Shown: one piece after another, positions 17,718 to 25,780 of the stretch
Layout of the letters: each line of letters opens with the position of its first letter
Numbering within the stretch: the stretch's first letter is position 1
DNA from: Streptomyces eurythermus
GTDB taxonomy: Bacteria; Actinomycetota; Actinomycetes; Streptomycetales; Streptomycetaceae
NCBI RefSeq assembly: GCF_014649115.1
Contig: NZ_BMSK01000004.1
Coordinates: forward strand, 62,001-126,000
Length of the DNA stretch: 64,000 bases
Direction of reading: 5' to 3'
Made by a program: the position numbers and the translations under genes
Notes under the pieces: model-generated
Seen by the model: the letters and a program-made list of their open reading frames with translations, nothing else
Databases searched by the model: none
Told to the model about the DNA's origin: nothing

Positions 17718-18989
17718 GTGACCATCACCCAGCCCGACCTGAGCGTGTTCGAAACCCTCGAATCCGAGGTGCGCAGCTACTGCCGCGGCTGGCCCACCGT
17801 CTTCGACCGGGCTCAGGGCAGCCGGATGTACGACGAGGACGGCCATGCCTACCTGGACTTCTTCGCCGGTGCCGGTTCCCTCAACTACGGCCACAACAAC
17901 CCGGTACTGAAACGGGCGCTGCTCGACTATCTGGAGCGGGACGGTGTCACCCACGGCCTGGACATGTCGACCACGGCCAAGCGGACCTTCCTGCGGACCT
18001 TCCAGGACCTGGTGCTGCGCCCGCGGGACCTGCCGTACAAGGTGATGTTCCCGGGGCCGACGGGCACCAACGCGGTGGAGTCCGCGCTGAAGCTGGCGCG
18101 GAAGGTGAAGGGACGCGAGGCGGTCGTGTCGTTCACCAACGCCTTCCACGGCATGTCGCTGGGCTCGCTCGCGGTCACCGGCAACGCCTTCAAGCGGGCC
18201 GGCGCCGGCGTTCCGCTGGTGCACGGCACGCCGATGCCGTTCGACAACTACTTCGACGGCACGGTCCCGGACTTCCTGTGGTTCGAGCGGCTGCTCGAGG
18301 ACCAGGGCTCGGGGCTGGACAAGCCCGCCGCCGTGATCGTGGAGACCGTGCAGGGCGAGGGCGGCATCAACGTGGCCCGGCCCGAGTGGCTGCGCGCGCT
18401 GAAGGAACTGTGCGAGCGGCAGGACATGCTGCTCATCGTCGACGACATCCAGATGGGCTGCGGCCGTACCGGCGCCTTCTTCTCCTTCGAGGAGGCCGGC
18501 ATCACCCCGGACATCGTCACCGTGTCGAAGTCGATCAGCGGCTACGGCCTGCCGATGTCGCTGTGCCTGTTCCGGCCGGAGCTGGACGTGTGGGAGCCGG
18601 GCGAGCACAACGGCACCTTCCGCGGCAACAACCCCGCCTTCGTCACCGCCACCGCCGCCCTGGAGACGTACTGGACCGACGGCTCGGCCATGGAGAAGCA
18701 GACCCGCGCCCGCGGCGAGCAGGTCGAGCGGGCGCTGATCTCCATCACCGAGGAGAACCTCGCCGACGTCAAGGAGTACCGCGGGCGCGGACTCGTATGG
18801 GGTCTGGAGTTCCACGCGAAGGACCGGGCCGCGCGGGTCGCCCGGCGCGCCTTCGAACTGGGGCTGCTGATCGAGACGTCCGGCCCCCAGGGCGAGGTCG
18901 TCAAGCTGCTGCCCGCCCTCACCGTGACCCCCGAGGAACTGGACGAGGGCCTGAGCGTCCTCGCCCGCTCCGTCCGCGAAACCGCCTGA
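17718..18989 (+). CDS. ectB: Diaminobutyrate-2-oxoglutarate transaminase
   Basis: First committed step of ectoine synthesis: converts L-aspartate semialdehyde and glutamate to L-2,4-diaminobutyrate. Class III aminotransferase of 423 residues with FPGPTGTNAVESALKLARK, VDDIQMGCGRTG and the PLP Lys in TVSKSISGYGLP. The GTG start has GAGGAGCG upstream. Its last codons resemble the short repeats that fill part of the 99-base gap before ectC. Confidence 0.96.
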   Translation: MTITQPDLSVFETLESEVRSYCRGWPTVFDRAQGSRMYDEDGHAYLDFFAGAGSLNYGHNNPVLKRALLDYLERDGVTHGLDMSTTAKRTFLRTFQDLVLRPRDLPYKVMFPGPTGTNAVESALKLARKVKGREAVVSFTNAFHGMSLGSLAVTGNAFKRAGAGVPLVHGTPMPFDNYFDGTVPDFLWFERLLEDQGSGLDKPAAVIVETVQGEGGINVARPEWLRALKELCERQDMLLIVDDIQMGCGRTGAFFSFEEAGITPDIVTVSKSISGYGLPMSLCLFRPELDVWEPGEHNGTFRGNNPAFVTATAALETYWTDGSAMEKQTRARGEQVERALISITEENLADVKEYRGRGLVWGLEFHAKDRAARVARRAFELGLLIETSGPQGEVVKLLPALTVTPEELDEGLSVLARSVRETA

Positions 18990-19060
18990 GGACCTACCGC
19001 TCAGAGAACGCCTAGGGAACGCCCAGAGAGCGCCTGGGACCGCCCGTGAACCGCCTGGCA
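18978..19060. repeat. Degenerate short repeats spanning the ectB 3' end
   Basis: The end of ectB (GAAACCGCCTGAGG, stop included) is followed by similar units GAACGCCTAGGGA, GAGCGCCTGGGA and GAACCGCCTGGCA, roughly 14-20 bp apart. They lie ahead of the ectC ribosome-binding site (AAGGAGGAAGAG, about 19070). They look like decayed tandem copies of the gene end. Confidence 0.6.
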
Positions 19061-19088
19061 AGACCGGGCAAGGAGGAAGAGCACCACC

Positions 19089-19493
19089 GTGATCGTCCGA
19101 TCGTTCAAGGAGATCGAGGGCACCGACCGCCATGTGAAGGCGGCGTCGGGCACCTGGGAGAGCAAGCGGATCGTCCTCGCGAAGGAGCGGGTCGGCTTCT
19201 CCCTGCACGAAACGATTCTGTACGCCGGGACGGAGACGTCGATGTGGTACGCCAACCACATCGAGGCCGTCGTCTGCACCCGGGGCGAGGCGGAACTCAC
19301 CGACCACGAGACCGGCACGACGTACACCATCACGCCCGGCACCATGTACCTCCTCGACGGGCACGAGCGGCACACGCTGCGCGTCAAGGAGGACTTCCAC
19401 TGCATCTGCGTGTTCAACCCGCCGGTCACCGGCCGGGAGGACCACGACGAGAACGGCGTCTACCCCCTGCTCACCGAGCCCGAGGAGGTGTGA
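19089..19493 (+). CDS. ectC: L-ectoine synthase
   Basis: Cyclises N-gamma-acetyl-diaminobutyrate to ectoine. The 134-residue single-domain cupin length is standard. Family segments include [18 protein letters not shown] at the start and [19 protein letters not shown] in the barrel. The GTG start has a strong AAGGAGG site upstream. It lies eight bases before ectD. Confidence 0.96.
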   Translation: MIVRSFKEIEGTDRHVKAASGTWESKRIVLAKERVGFSLHETILYAGTETSMWYANHIEAVVCTRGEAELTDHETGTTYTITPGTMYLLDGHERHTLRVKEDFHCICVFNPPVTGREDHDENGVYPLLTEPEEV

Positions 19494-19500
19494 GAACCCC

Positions 19501-20394
19501 ATGACCACCGCCACCGTGAAGGATCTCTACCCGACCCGCGGCACCGCCGAGGTGACCGTCCCCCGCCAGGACCCCGTCGTCTGGGGCGCCCCGGACACCC
19601 CGGGCCCGATCACGACCGCCGACCTCCAGCGTTACGAGCGGGACGGCTTCCTCGCCGTCGACCAGCTGATCACGCCGGACGAGGTCGCCCTCTACAAGCG
19701 TGAGCTGGACCGGCTGGTCTCCGACCCGGACGTCCGCGCCGACGAACGCTCCATCGTGGAGCCGAAGTCGAAGGAGATCCGCTCGGTCTTCGAGGTGCAC
19801 CGGATCAGCGAGGTGTTCGCGAACCTGGTGCGCGATCCGCGCGTGGTGGGCCGCGCCCGCCAGATCCTCGGCTCGGACGTGTACGTCCACCAGTCCCGGA
19901 TCAACGTCAAGCCGGGCTTCGGCGCGAGCGGCTTCTACTGGCACTCGGACTTCGAGACCTGGCACGCCGAGGACGGCCTGCCCAACATGCGCACGGTGTC
20001 CGTCTCGATCGCGCTGACCGAGAACCTCGACACCAACGGCGGCCTGATGATCATGCCGGGCTCGCACCGGACGTTCCTGGGCTGCGCCGGTGCCACGCCG
20101 AAGGACAACTACAAGAAGTCCCTCCAGATGCAGGACGCGGGCACCCCGTCCGACGAGGCGCTGACCGCCCTGGCGAGCGAGCACGGCATCCGCCTGTTCA
20201 CCGGCAAGGCCGGCTCGGCGACCTGGTTCGACTGCAACTGCATGCACGGCTCGGGCGACAACATCACCCCGTACCCGCGCAGCAACGTGTTCATCGTGTT
20301 CAACAGCGTGGAGAACACGGCGGTGGAACCCTTCGCGGCCCCGGTGCGGCGGCCGGAGTTCATCGGGGCGCGGGACTTCACGCCGGTCCGGTGA
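19501..20394 (+). CDS. ectD: Ectoine hydroxylase
   Basis: Fe(II)- and 2-oxoglutarate-dependent dioxygenase that makes 5-hydroxyectoine. The protein has 297 residues. The EctD signature FYWHSDFETWHAEDG supplies the iron ligands H and D, and the distal His is in CMHGSGDN. The ribosome-binding site GAGGTGTG overlaps the end of ectC. As the last gene of the operon it runs toward a convergent oxidoreductase gene with a palindrome between them. Confidence 0.95.
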   Translation: MTTATVKDLYPTRGTAEVTVPRQDPVVWGAPDTPGPITTADLQRYERDGFLAVDQLITPDEVALYKRELDRLVSDPDVRADERSIVEPKSKEIRSVFEVHRISEVFANLVRDPRVVGRARQILGSDVYVHQSRINVKPGFGASGFYWHSDFETWHAEDGLPNMRTVSVSIALTENLDTNGGLMIMPGSHRTFLGCAGATPKDNYKKSLQMQDAGTPSDEALTALASEHGIRLFTGKAGSATWFDCNCMHGSGDNITPYPRSNVFIVFNSVENTAVEPFAAPVRRPEFIGARDFTPVR

Positions 20395-20423
20395 ACCCGT
20401 CCGCGAGGGCCTTCGCCGGGGTG

Positions 20424-20439
20424 CGCGAGGGCCCTCGCG
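20424..20439. terminator. Possible bidirectional terminator between ectD and the Old Yellow Enzyme gene
   Basis: A perfect 16-bp palindrome CGCGAGGGCCCTCGCG lies in the 53-base gap between convergent genes, next to a partial copy of the same bases at 20402. There is no T-run, as is usual for Streptomyces terminators. Confidence 0.5.
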
Positions 20440-20447
20440 GGGCGTGG

Positions 20448-21506
20448 TCACAGCGCCGGGTAGTCCGTGTAGCCCTCGGCTCCGCCGCCGTAGAAGGTCG
20501 CCGGGTCCGCCGGGTTGAACGGGCCGCCGGCGCGGAGGCGGGCCGGGAGGTCGGGGTTGGCGAGGAACAGCCGGCCGAAGGCGATCAGGTCGGCCGAACC
20601 GTCCTCGATCAGGGCGAGGGCGTCCGGGCCGGTGGGGCCCTCGGTCGCCGGGTTGAGGACAAGGGCCCCGCTGAAGCGCTTGCGCAGCACGGGCGTCAGG
20701 GCGCGGAAGTCCGCGCTCTCCATCACGTGCAGGTAGGCGAGGCCCAGCGGCTCCAGCGCGTCGAGCAGCGCGGTGTACTCCGGCTCCGGCTCGGGCTCCT
20801 GGATGTCGTTGAGGGGGTTTCCCGGTGAGATCCGCAGGGCGGTGCGGCCGGGGCCGATCGCCTCGGCGACGGCCCGGACGGCCTCCACCGCGAAGCGGAC
20901 ACGGCCCGGCACCGAGCCGCCCCAGCCGTCGGTGCGCCGGTTGCTGCCGGGCGCCAGGAACTGGTGGATGAGATAGCCGTTGGCACCGTGGAGTTCGACC
21001 CCGTCGAACCCGGCCTCGACAGCGCCCAGGGCAGCCGCCGCGAAATCGGCGAGGGTGGCACGGATCTCCGCCTCGGACAGCTCCCGGGGCGTGACGAAGT
21101 CCTTGGGCCCCTGGTGGGTGTAGACCTGGCCGCGCGCCGCCACCGCCGAGGGGGCGACGTTGACCAGGCCCTCGGGCAGCAGGTCGGGGTGGCCGACGCG
21201 GCCGGTGTGCATGAGCTGGGCGAAGATCCGGCCCCCGGCGGCGTGCACGGCGTCGGTCACGGGGCGCCAGGCGGCGATCTGCCCGGCGGTGTGCAGGCCG
21301 GGGGTGTCGGGGTAGCCCTGGCCGACGGCCGAGGGCTGGATCCCCTCGGTGACGATCAGGCCGGCCGAGGCGCGCTGGGCGTAGTACTCGGCGGTCAGGG
21401 CGGTGGGCAGCCCGCCGGCGGCCCGGCTGCGGGTCATCGGCGCCATGACGATGCGGTTGGCCAGCCGTAGGCCGGGGAGGTCGACGGGGTCGAAGGCGGT
21501 GGTCAC
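20448..21506 (-). CDS. NADH:flavin oxidoreductase, Old Yellow Enzyme family (alkene reductase)
   Basis: FMN-dependent ene-reductase of 352 residues. Features are the N-terminal NRIVMAPMTRSRA, FAQLMHTGRVGHPD, and the strongly conserved VELHGANGYLIHQFLAPG followed by RRTDGWGGS. It reduces activated C=C bonds, often in electrophile or nitro-compound detoxification. The start is GTG 21506; the frame upstream reaches into the operator region and is not coding-like. A divergent MarR regulator and palindromic sites suggest repression released by a small molecule. Confidence 0.9.
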   Translation of the reverse strand: MTTAFDPVDLPGLRLANRIVMAPMTRSRAAGGLPTALTAEYYAQRASAGLIVTEGIQPSAVGQGYPDTPGLHTAGQIAAWRPVTDAVHAAGGRIFAQLMHTGRVGHPDLLPEGLVNVAPSAVAARGQVYTHQGPKDFVTPRELSEAEIRATLADFAAAALGAVEAGFDGVELHGANGYLIHQFLAPGSNRRTDGWGGSVPGRVRFAVEAVRAVAEAIGPGRTALRISPGNPLNDIQEPEPEPEYTALLDALEPLGLAYLHVMESADFRALTPVLRKRFSGALVLNPATEGPTGPDALALIEDGSADLIAFGRLFLANPDLPARLRAGGPFNPADPATFYGGGAEGYTDYPAL

Positions 21507-21529
21507 GGGTAACCCCCAGGAAGAGTTAG

Positions 21530-21587
21530 TTGGTCGGCCAAGTAGCTCGACAATGACCACCCTAACCCATTCATTGGTCGACCAATC
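21530..21587. promoter_or_regulatory. Paired palindromic operators between the oxidoreductase and marR genes
   Basis: Two related sites lie 45 bases apart: TTGGTCGGCCAA at 21530-21541 and the perfect 14-bp palindrome ATTGGTCGACCAAT at 21574-21587. Both are in the 144-base divergent spacer, where a MarR dimer would control both promoters. The shared core is TTGGTCGRCCAA. Confidence 0.75.
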
Positions 21588-21650
21588 AAGTGGCGGTGGG
21601 TACGCTTCGGGACCGTACGACGGGATCTACGAGCAGCGCGGGAGCCACCC

Positions 21651-22214
21651 ATGGACGCGAGCAACGGACCGGCGACGGCGGACGCCGCCCGGCACTCCCA
21701 CGCCGAGCTGCCCGCCGCCGCCCGGGGCGGGCCGGTCGGGCACGCGCTGAGCCGGGTGGCGCGGCTGCACCGCACGGCCGCCGCCGGACTGCTGCGCGGG
21801 CTCGGCCTCTACCCGGGCCAGGAGCTGGTGATGATGCACCTGTGGGAGCGCGGCCCGGCCCGGCAGTCGGAGCTGATCCGGCTGCTCGGGCTGGACCCGT
21901 CCACGGTGACGAAGATGCTCCAGCGGCTGGAGCAGGCCGGCCATGTGCGGCGGCTGCCGGACCCGGCGGACCGGCGCGCGGTGCTCGTGGAGGCCACGGA
22001 GTCCGGGGCGCGGCTGCTGGACGAGGTGGCGCGGCTGTGGACCACGCTGGAGGAGGAGAGCTTCGCCGGGCTGACGCCCGCCGAGCGCGAGCAGCTGCTG
22101 GGGCTGCTCGGCCGGGTCGAGGCCAACCTGTGCGCGTCGGCCGCGCGGGAGGACCGGGACGGTCAGGCGGACAGCGCGGCCAGCAGGCGGTCCACGTCCT
22201 CGGGCGTGTTGTAG
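21651..22214 (+). CDS. MarR-family transcriptional regulator
   Basis: Winged-helix DNA-binding protein, 187 residues. The helix-turn-helix region is QSELIRLLGLDPSTVTKMLQRLEQAGHVRR, followed by the wing DPADRRAVLVEATESG. It likely represses itself and the divergent Old Yellow Enzyme gene through the palindromes at 21530-21587. Its last 52 bases overlap the 3' end of the convergent aminotransferase-like gene, so the Ser-rich C-terminal tail may be a recent extension. Confidence 0.85.
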   Translation: MDASNGPATADAARHSHAELPAAARGGPVGHALSRVARLHRTAAAGLLRGLGLYPGQELVMMHLWERGPARQSELIRLLGLDPSTVTKMLQRLEQAGHVRRLPDPADRRAVLVEATESGARLLDEVARLWTTLEEESFAGLTPAEREQLLGLLGRVEANLCASAAREDRDGQADSAASRRSTSSGVL

Positions 22215-23224
22215 AGGTGGAAGGCCGCGCGCAGGTTGCCCGCGCGGTCGGAGACCTCGATGCCGGCCTCGCTCAGCTCCGGCTGCCGGGCGCCCAGTCC
22301 GGGCACCGAGACGATCGCCGAGCCGGGGGCCGGCACCGGCTCGTGGCCGAGCGCGGCGAGCCCCGCGCGGAACCGGTCGGCGAGCGCGGTGTCGTGGGCG
22401 TGGATCGCCGGCACGCCCAGTTCCTCGACGAGTTCGAGGGACCGGCGCAGTCCGGCGAAGGTGAACAGGGCGTGGGTGAGGTCGAACCGCCGGGCGGAGT
22501 GGGCGAGTTCGGCCACCGGTCCGTAGCAGCTGTCCCACGGGTGCTCGGCCGCGACCCAGCCCGCGAGCAGCGGGGTGAGTCCGCCGAAGTCCTCGGGCAC
22601 GGTGAGGAAGGCGGCGCCGTGCGGGCCCAGCAGCCACTTGAAGGCGACGCTCGCGGTGAAGTCGTAGGCGTCCGCGTCGAACGGCAGCCAGCCGGCGGCC
22701 TGCGAGAAGTCGACGTAGGTGCGGGCGCCGTGGACGCGGGCGGCCTCGCGCAGGGCGGGCAGGTCGGCGAGCCGGCCGTCGGCGGACTGCGCGGCGCTGA
22801 CCGCGACGAGCGCCGTGCCCGGCCGGACGGACTCGGCGATCCGCTCCAGCGGGACCGTGCGGACCTTGAGGTCGCCGCGGACGTGGAACGGGTTGAGCAC
22901 GGAGGTGAAGTCGTCCTCGGCGGTGAGGACTTCGGCGCCCGCGGGCAGCGCGGCGGCGATCACCCCGGTGTGCGCGGCGACCGAGGCGCCGGCCGCGACC
23001 CGGGTGGCCGGGACGCCGGCGAGCCGGGCGAACGCGGCCCGGCTCGCCTCCACGTCCTCGTACAGCGGGGTCAGCGGCCGGCCCTCGGCCCGCAGCAGCG
23101 CCGCCTCGTTCAGGGCGGCGACGGTACGGGCCGGCAGCAGGCCGTTGCTCGCGGTGTTGAGGTAGGTGCTCCGGGGCCGGAACTCGGCGCGGACGAGGCG
23201 GTCGAAGGTCTCCGTGGTCTGCAT
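22163..23224 (-). CDS. Class V aminotransferase-fold PLP protein (isopenicillin-N-epimerase/cysteine-desulfurase-like)
   Basis: PLP enzyme of about 353 residues. It has TYLNTASNGLLPARTVAALNEA at the N-terminus, YVDFSQAAGWLPFD and the Schiff-base Lys in ASVAFKWLLGPHGAAFL. The substrate is not evident; this branch includes desulfurases, epimerases and kynureninase-like enzymes. ATG 23224 is preferred to the in-frame ATG 23260 because the latter lacks a ribosome-binding site. It overlaps the marR gene tail to tail. Confidence 0.78.
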   Translation of the reverse strand: MQTTETFDRLVRAEFRPRSTYLNTASNGLLPARTVAALNEAALLRAEGRPLTPLYEDVEASRAAFARLAGVPATRVAAGASVAAHTGVIAAALPAGAEVLTAEDDFTSVLNPFHVRGDLKVRTVPLERIAESVRPGTALVAVSAAQSADGRLADLPALREAARVHGARTYVDFSQAAGWLPFDADAYDFTASVAFKWLLGPHGAAFLTVPEDFGGLTPLLAGWVAAEHPWDSCYGPVAELAHSARRFDLTHALFTFAGLRRSLELVEELGVPAIHAHDTALADRFRAGLAALGHEPVPAPGSAIVSVPGLGARQPELSEAGIEVSDRAGNLRAAFHLYNTPEDVDRLLAALSA

Positions 23225-23368
23225 GGGACCACTCTGCGGCCCCCGGAACTCCCCGTCCATTGCGTAATTTTGCGTGGCAGCGGTAAGGGACGCTTATACG
23301 AAGCGTGTGACCTGCGGTTTCACCGTGCTGCCTGCCGATTCCGAGCTCGGCCGTGCCGCCTGCCGTTC

Positions 23369-24088
23369 TCAGCCGTGCTGCGGGACCGCGCAGCCGTCCG
23401 GGCCGCAGGCGTCGCCGCCCCCCTGGCCGACCAGCCGCAGCGGGGAGCGCTCGCCCCAGGCCTGGGTCAGCGCCTGGGTGAAGACCTCGGCGGGCTGGGC
23501 GCCGGAGACGCCGTACTTGCGGTCGAGGACGAAGAACGGCACGCCGGTCGCGCCGAGCTGGGCGGCCTCGCGCTCGTCGGCGCGTACCTCGTCGGCGTAG
23601 GCGTCCGGGTCGGCGAGCACCGCGCGGGCGGCCCCGGCGTCCAGTCCGGCCTCGGCGGCCAGCTCCACCAGACGCTCGTCACCCTCGGTGAAGAGGGACC
23701 GCTCCTCGGCGAAGTTGGCCCGGTACAGGAGCTGGATCAGCGCGTCCTGCCGGCCGTGCTCCTTGGCGAAGTGCAGCAGGCGGTGCATGTCGAAGGTGTT
23801 GCCGTGGTCGCGGTCCCGGGTGCGGTAGTCCAGGCCCTCGGCGGCGGCCTGGGCGCCGAGGTTGTCCTCGCCGGCCTGGGCCTGGGCCTCGCTCATGCCG
23901 TACTTCCTGGTCAGCATGGTGATCACCGGCTGCACATCGCCCTTGGCACGGCCCGGGTCCAGCTCGAAGGAGCGGTGCACCACCTCGACCTCGTCGCGGT
24001 GCGGGAAGGCAGCCAGCGCCTTCTCGAAGCGGGCCTTGCCCACGTAGCACCAGGGGCAGGCGATGTCGCTCCAGATCTCGACGCGCAT
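23369..24088 (-). CDS. DsbA-family oxidoreductase, FrnE-like
   Basis: Thioredoxin-fold protein with helical insertion, 239 residues, predicted cytoplasmic because no signal peptide is seen. It opens with VEIWSDIACPWCYVGKARFE; CPWC is the redox-active pair. GVPFFVLDRKYGVSGAQ supplies the cis-Pro region. The C-terminal tail DACGPDGCAVPQ has two more Cys. FrnE-like proteins act as dithiol isomerases or in polyketide tailoring. The start is ATG 24088; the frame is open further upstream but not conserved. Confidence 0.88.
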   Translation of the reverse strand: MRVEIWSDIACPWCYVGKARFEKALAAFPHRDEVEVVHRSFELDPGRAKGDVQPVITMLTRKYGMSEAQAQAGEDNLGAQAAAEGLDYRTRDRDHGNTFDMHRLLHFAKEHGRQDALIQLLYRANFAEERSLFTEGDERLVELAAEAGLDAGAARAVLADPDAYADEVRADEREAAQLGATGVPFFVLDRKYGVSGAQPAEVFTQALTQAWGERSPLRLVGQGGGDACGPDGCAVPQHG

Positions 24089-24275
24089 GTCTTCGGCTCT
24101 CTCCAGGTCGTACGGTACGGCCGTGGGGGATCTCCCCGGGCCTGGTATGTGAACGTTCAAACAGGCCGGGGTATTCCCGTGTCCGCGGTCCGGCGGCTCG
24201 GGTCCTGAGTATCGGCTCCAGCCGCGAGAACCGGCATATCGGGCACTGTCAGAGGCGTCGGGCACACTGCGCCGT

Positions 24276-25055
24276 ATGAGCCTGGTGACCGCGCACGACT
24301 ACGCCTGGATCCGCACCTCGCCGCTCTTTCGCCACATGATGGGGAGCGGATACACCCTGACATTGATACGGGGGCGGAGCCCGCAGGAGGTGCTGCGTGC
24401 GATGGAGGCGGAACCGCGCGGCACCGGGGAGGGCACGGCCGGGCTGATCGAGGCGGATGACGCCCACCGTGCCGAGGTGGATGACGACTACGGGGACGAT
24501 TCCTACGTCGCGGGCGCCTTCCGGGCCCCGGGCGAGGACGGCGACTGGACGGTTGTCCTCGGCTTCGACGGTGGCCTTGGGGTGCCGTGCGCGAAGGCGC
24601 TGTCGGAGGGCGGCCGGGTCGTGGCGCACTCGAGCAACGGCGGCAAGCCCATCCACCTCTTCCACTGGTTCGAGGACGGTGAGCTCCGCACGACGTTCGA
24701 GGAGCCCTCGGCACGCGACGGCGGCAGCCCCGATGAACTGGTTCCCCTGTTGCGGGAAGTCGGCTTCCCGCTGACTCCCGAAGGAGAGCACGACGCCAGC
24801 GCCCCGATCGTCGACGGTAAGGCGGCGGTTCTCGCTCTGGCCGAAAGACTCACCGGCGTACGTGTCACCGAATCCCTGCTCCGGGACGCCACGTACGAAC
24901 TGGGACTCCTCCCCGAACATCCCGCCGAGGAGTGGACCGGCCTGGTCATCGACATCACCGATGCCCACGGAGAGCGTCTGCACAAGGAATGGACCTACGA
25001 GGAGATCGCGGCGGCTTCCGACCGCGCCGGGCGGAGGCGAACGCACCGGTCGTGA
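24276..25055 (+). CDS. DUF6461-like hypothetical protein
   Basis: A 259-residue soluble acidic protein without signal or membrane segment. The pattern WTVVLGFDGGLGVPCAKALSEGG, then VVAHSSNGGKPIHLFHWFEDGEL, resembles the actinobacterial DUF6461 family, whose function is unknown. It stands alone on the plus strand at the left edge of what looks like an accessory island, with convergent genes downstream. The family call is by memory and should be taken as moderate. Confidence 0.65.
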   Translation: MSLVTAHDYAWIRTSPLFRHMMGSGYTLTLIRGRSPQEVLRAMEAEPRGTGEGTAGLIEADDAHRAEVDDDYGDDSYVAGAFRAPGEDGDWTVVLGFDGGLGVPCAKALSEGGRVVAHSSNGGKPIHLFHWFEDGELRTTFEEPSARDGGSPDELVPLLREVGFPLTPEGEHDASAPIVDGKAAVLALAERLTGVRVTESLLRDATYELGLLPEHPAEEWTGLVIDITDAHGERLHKEWTYEEIAAASDRAGRRRTHRS

Positions 25056-25115
25056 TCACTATCCGGCATTCGTTGTAACGCACTGCCCTGGGGCTCTCTG
25101 TATTCCACCTTGCGG

Positions 25116-25476
25116 CTACCGGTCAGGCAGCGCGGCGCACACCACGAACGAACAGGCGAGGGCGTCGCCCTGGTGTAGCTCCATGCCGTCCACGTCGGGG
25201 CCAGCGCTCACGAGCCTTGTCGAGCTGCCGCCCCGACAGGTCGATCCCCACCGACTTCATGCCGAGGGTGGCGAGGTGGGAGGCGTTCCCTCCGGACCCG
25301 CATCCCAGGTCGAGCGCCATGTCCCCCGGCTTCAACGCCGTCACATCAACCCCGGGCCCGTGGTCCGGGAACTGGGTCCAGCTGAACCACGTCGTCTCGC
25401 CCTTGGCGTTGGACCGTCGTCGTTGCGGCTTGCTCTGCGCGTACTCGTCCCAAGCGGCACTGCGGTCGTCAGTCAC
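25116..25476 (-). pseudogene. Frameshifted remnant of a SAM-dependent methyltransferase
   Basis: The N-terminal part is intact: DEYAQSKPQRRRSNAKGETT, then MALDLGCGSGGNASHLATLG (SAM-binding motif I) and VGIDLSGRQLDKARERWP. At a run of four G (25197-25200 on the plus strand) the frame is lost. The +1 frame continues sensibly as DVDGMELHQGDALACSF before stopping at 25118. One extra base explains this. Even after correction the protein ends early, so the catalytic domain is truncated. GTG 25476 overlaps the stop of the preceding small gene. A sequencing error for the single base cannot be excluded, but the early end would remain. Confidence 0.75.
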
Positions 25477-25757
25477 GACCTGTCCGTTCTCTTCGATGCG
25501 CTCAGCCGCCCGGCACGCGTGAAGCCGGCCGCGCGGATCTTCCACCCCGTCAGGGCCAGGGCCTTGAGGCCCTCCTCGGGGTTGTGCCGGCCCCTGTCGG
25601 GGACGTGGTGGATGAATCGCCCGTGGGCCGCCCAGAAGTCCGCGTGCGGCTTCGTGTGGAGGACGAACCCGTGCCAGAACTGGTCCACGCGGAGGCTGGG
25701 GGTCATCTTGTCGTCGGTCGTGCAGGTCGCGGCGAGAAACGCTGCGAGCTGGTTCAC
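25473..25757 (-). CDS. Small conserved hypothetical protein (glycine-rich-domain-protein-like)
   Basis: A 94-residue protein with LRVDQFWHGFVLHTKPHADF and GRFIHHVPDRGRHNPEEG. The pattern of W-H, Y/F and IHHVP resembles the short DUF1399/GRDP-like proteins of actinomycetes, of unknown role. The GTG start at 25757 lies 23 bases after the regulator stop, and the stop forms a GTGA overlap with the methyltransferase remnant. The three genes are therefore likely one transcript. Confidence 0.65.
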   Translation of the reverse strand: MNQLAAFLAATCTTDDKMTPSLRVDQFWHGFVLHTKPHADFWAAHGRFIHHVPDRGRHNPEEGLKALALTGWKIRAAGFTRAGRLSASKRTDRS

Positions 25758-25780
25758 GCCGTGCTCGCCGAGGTCGTCGG

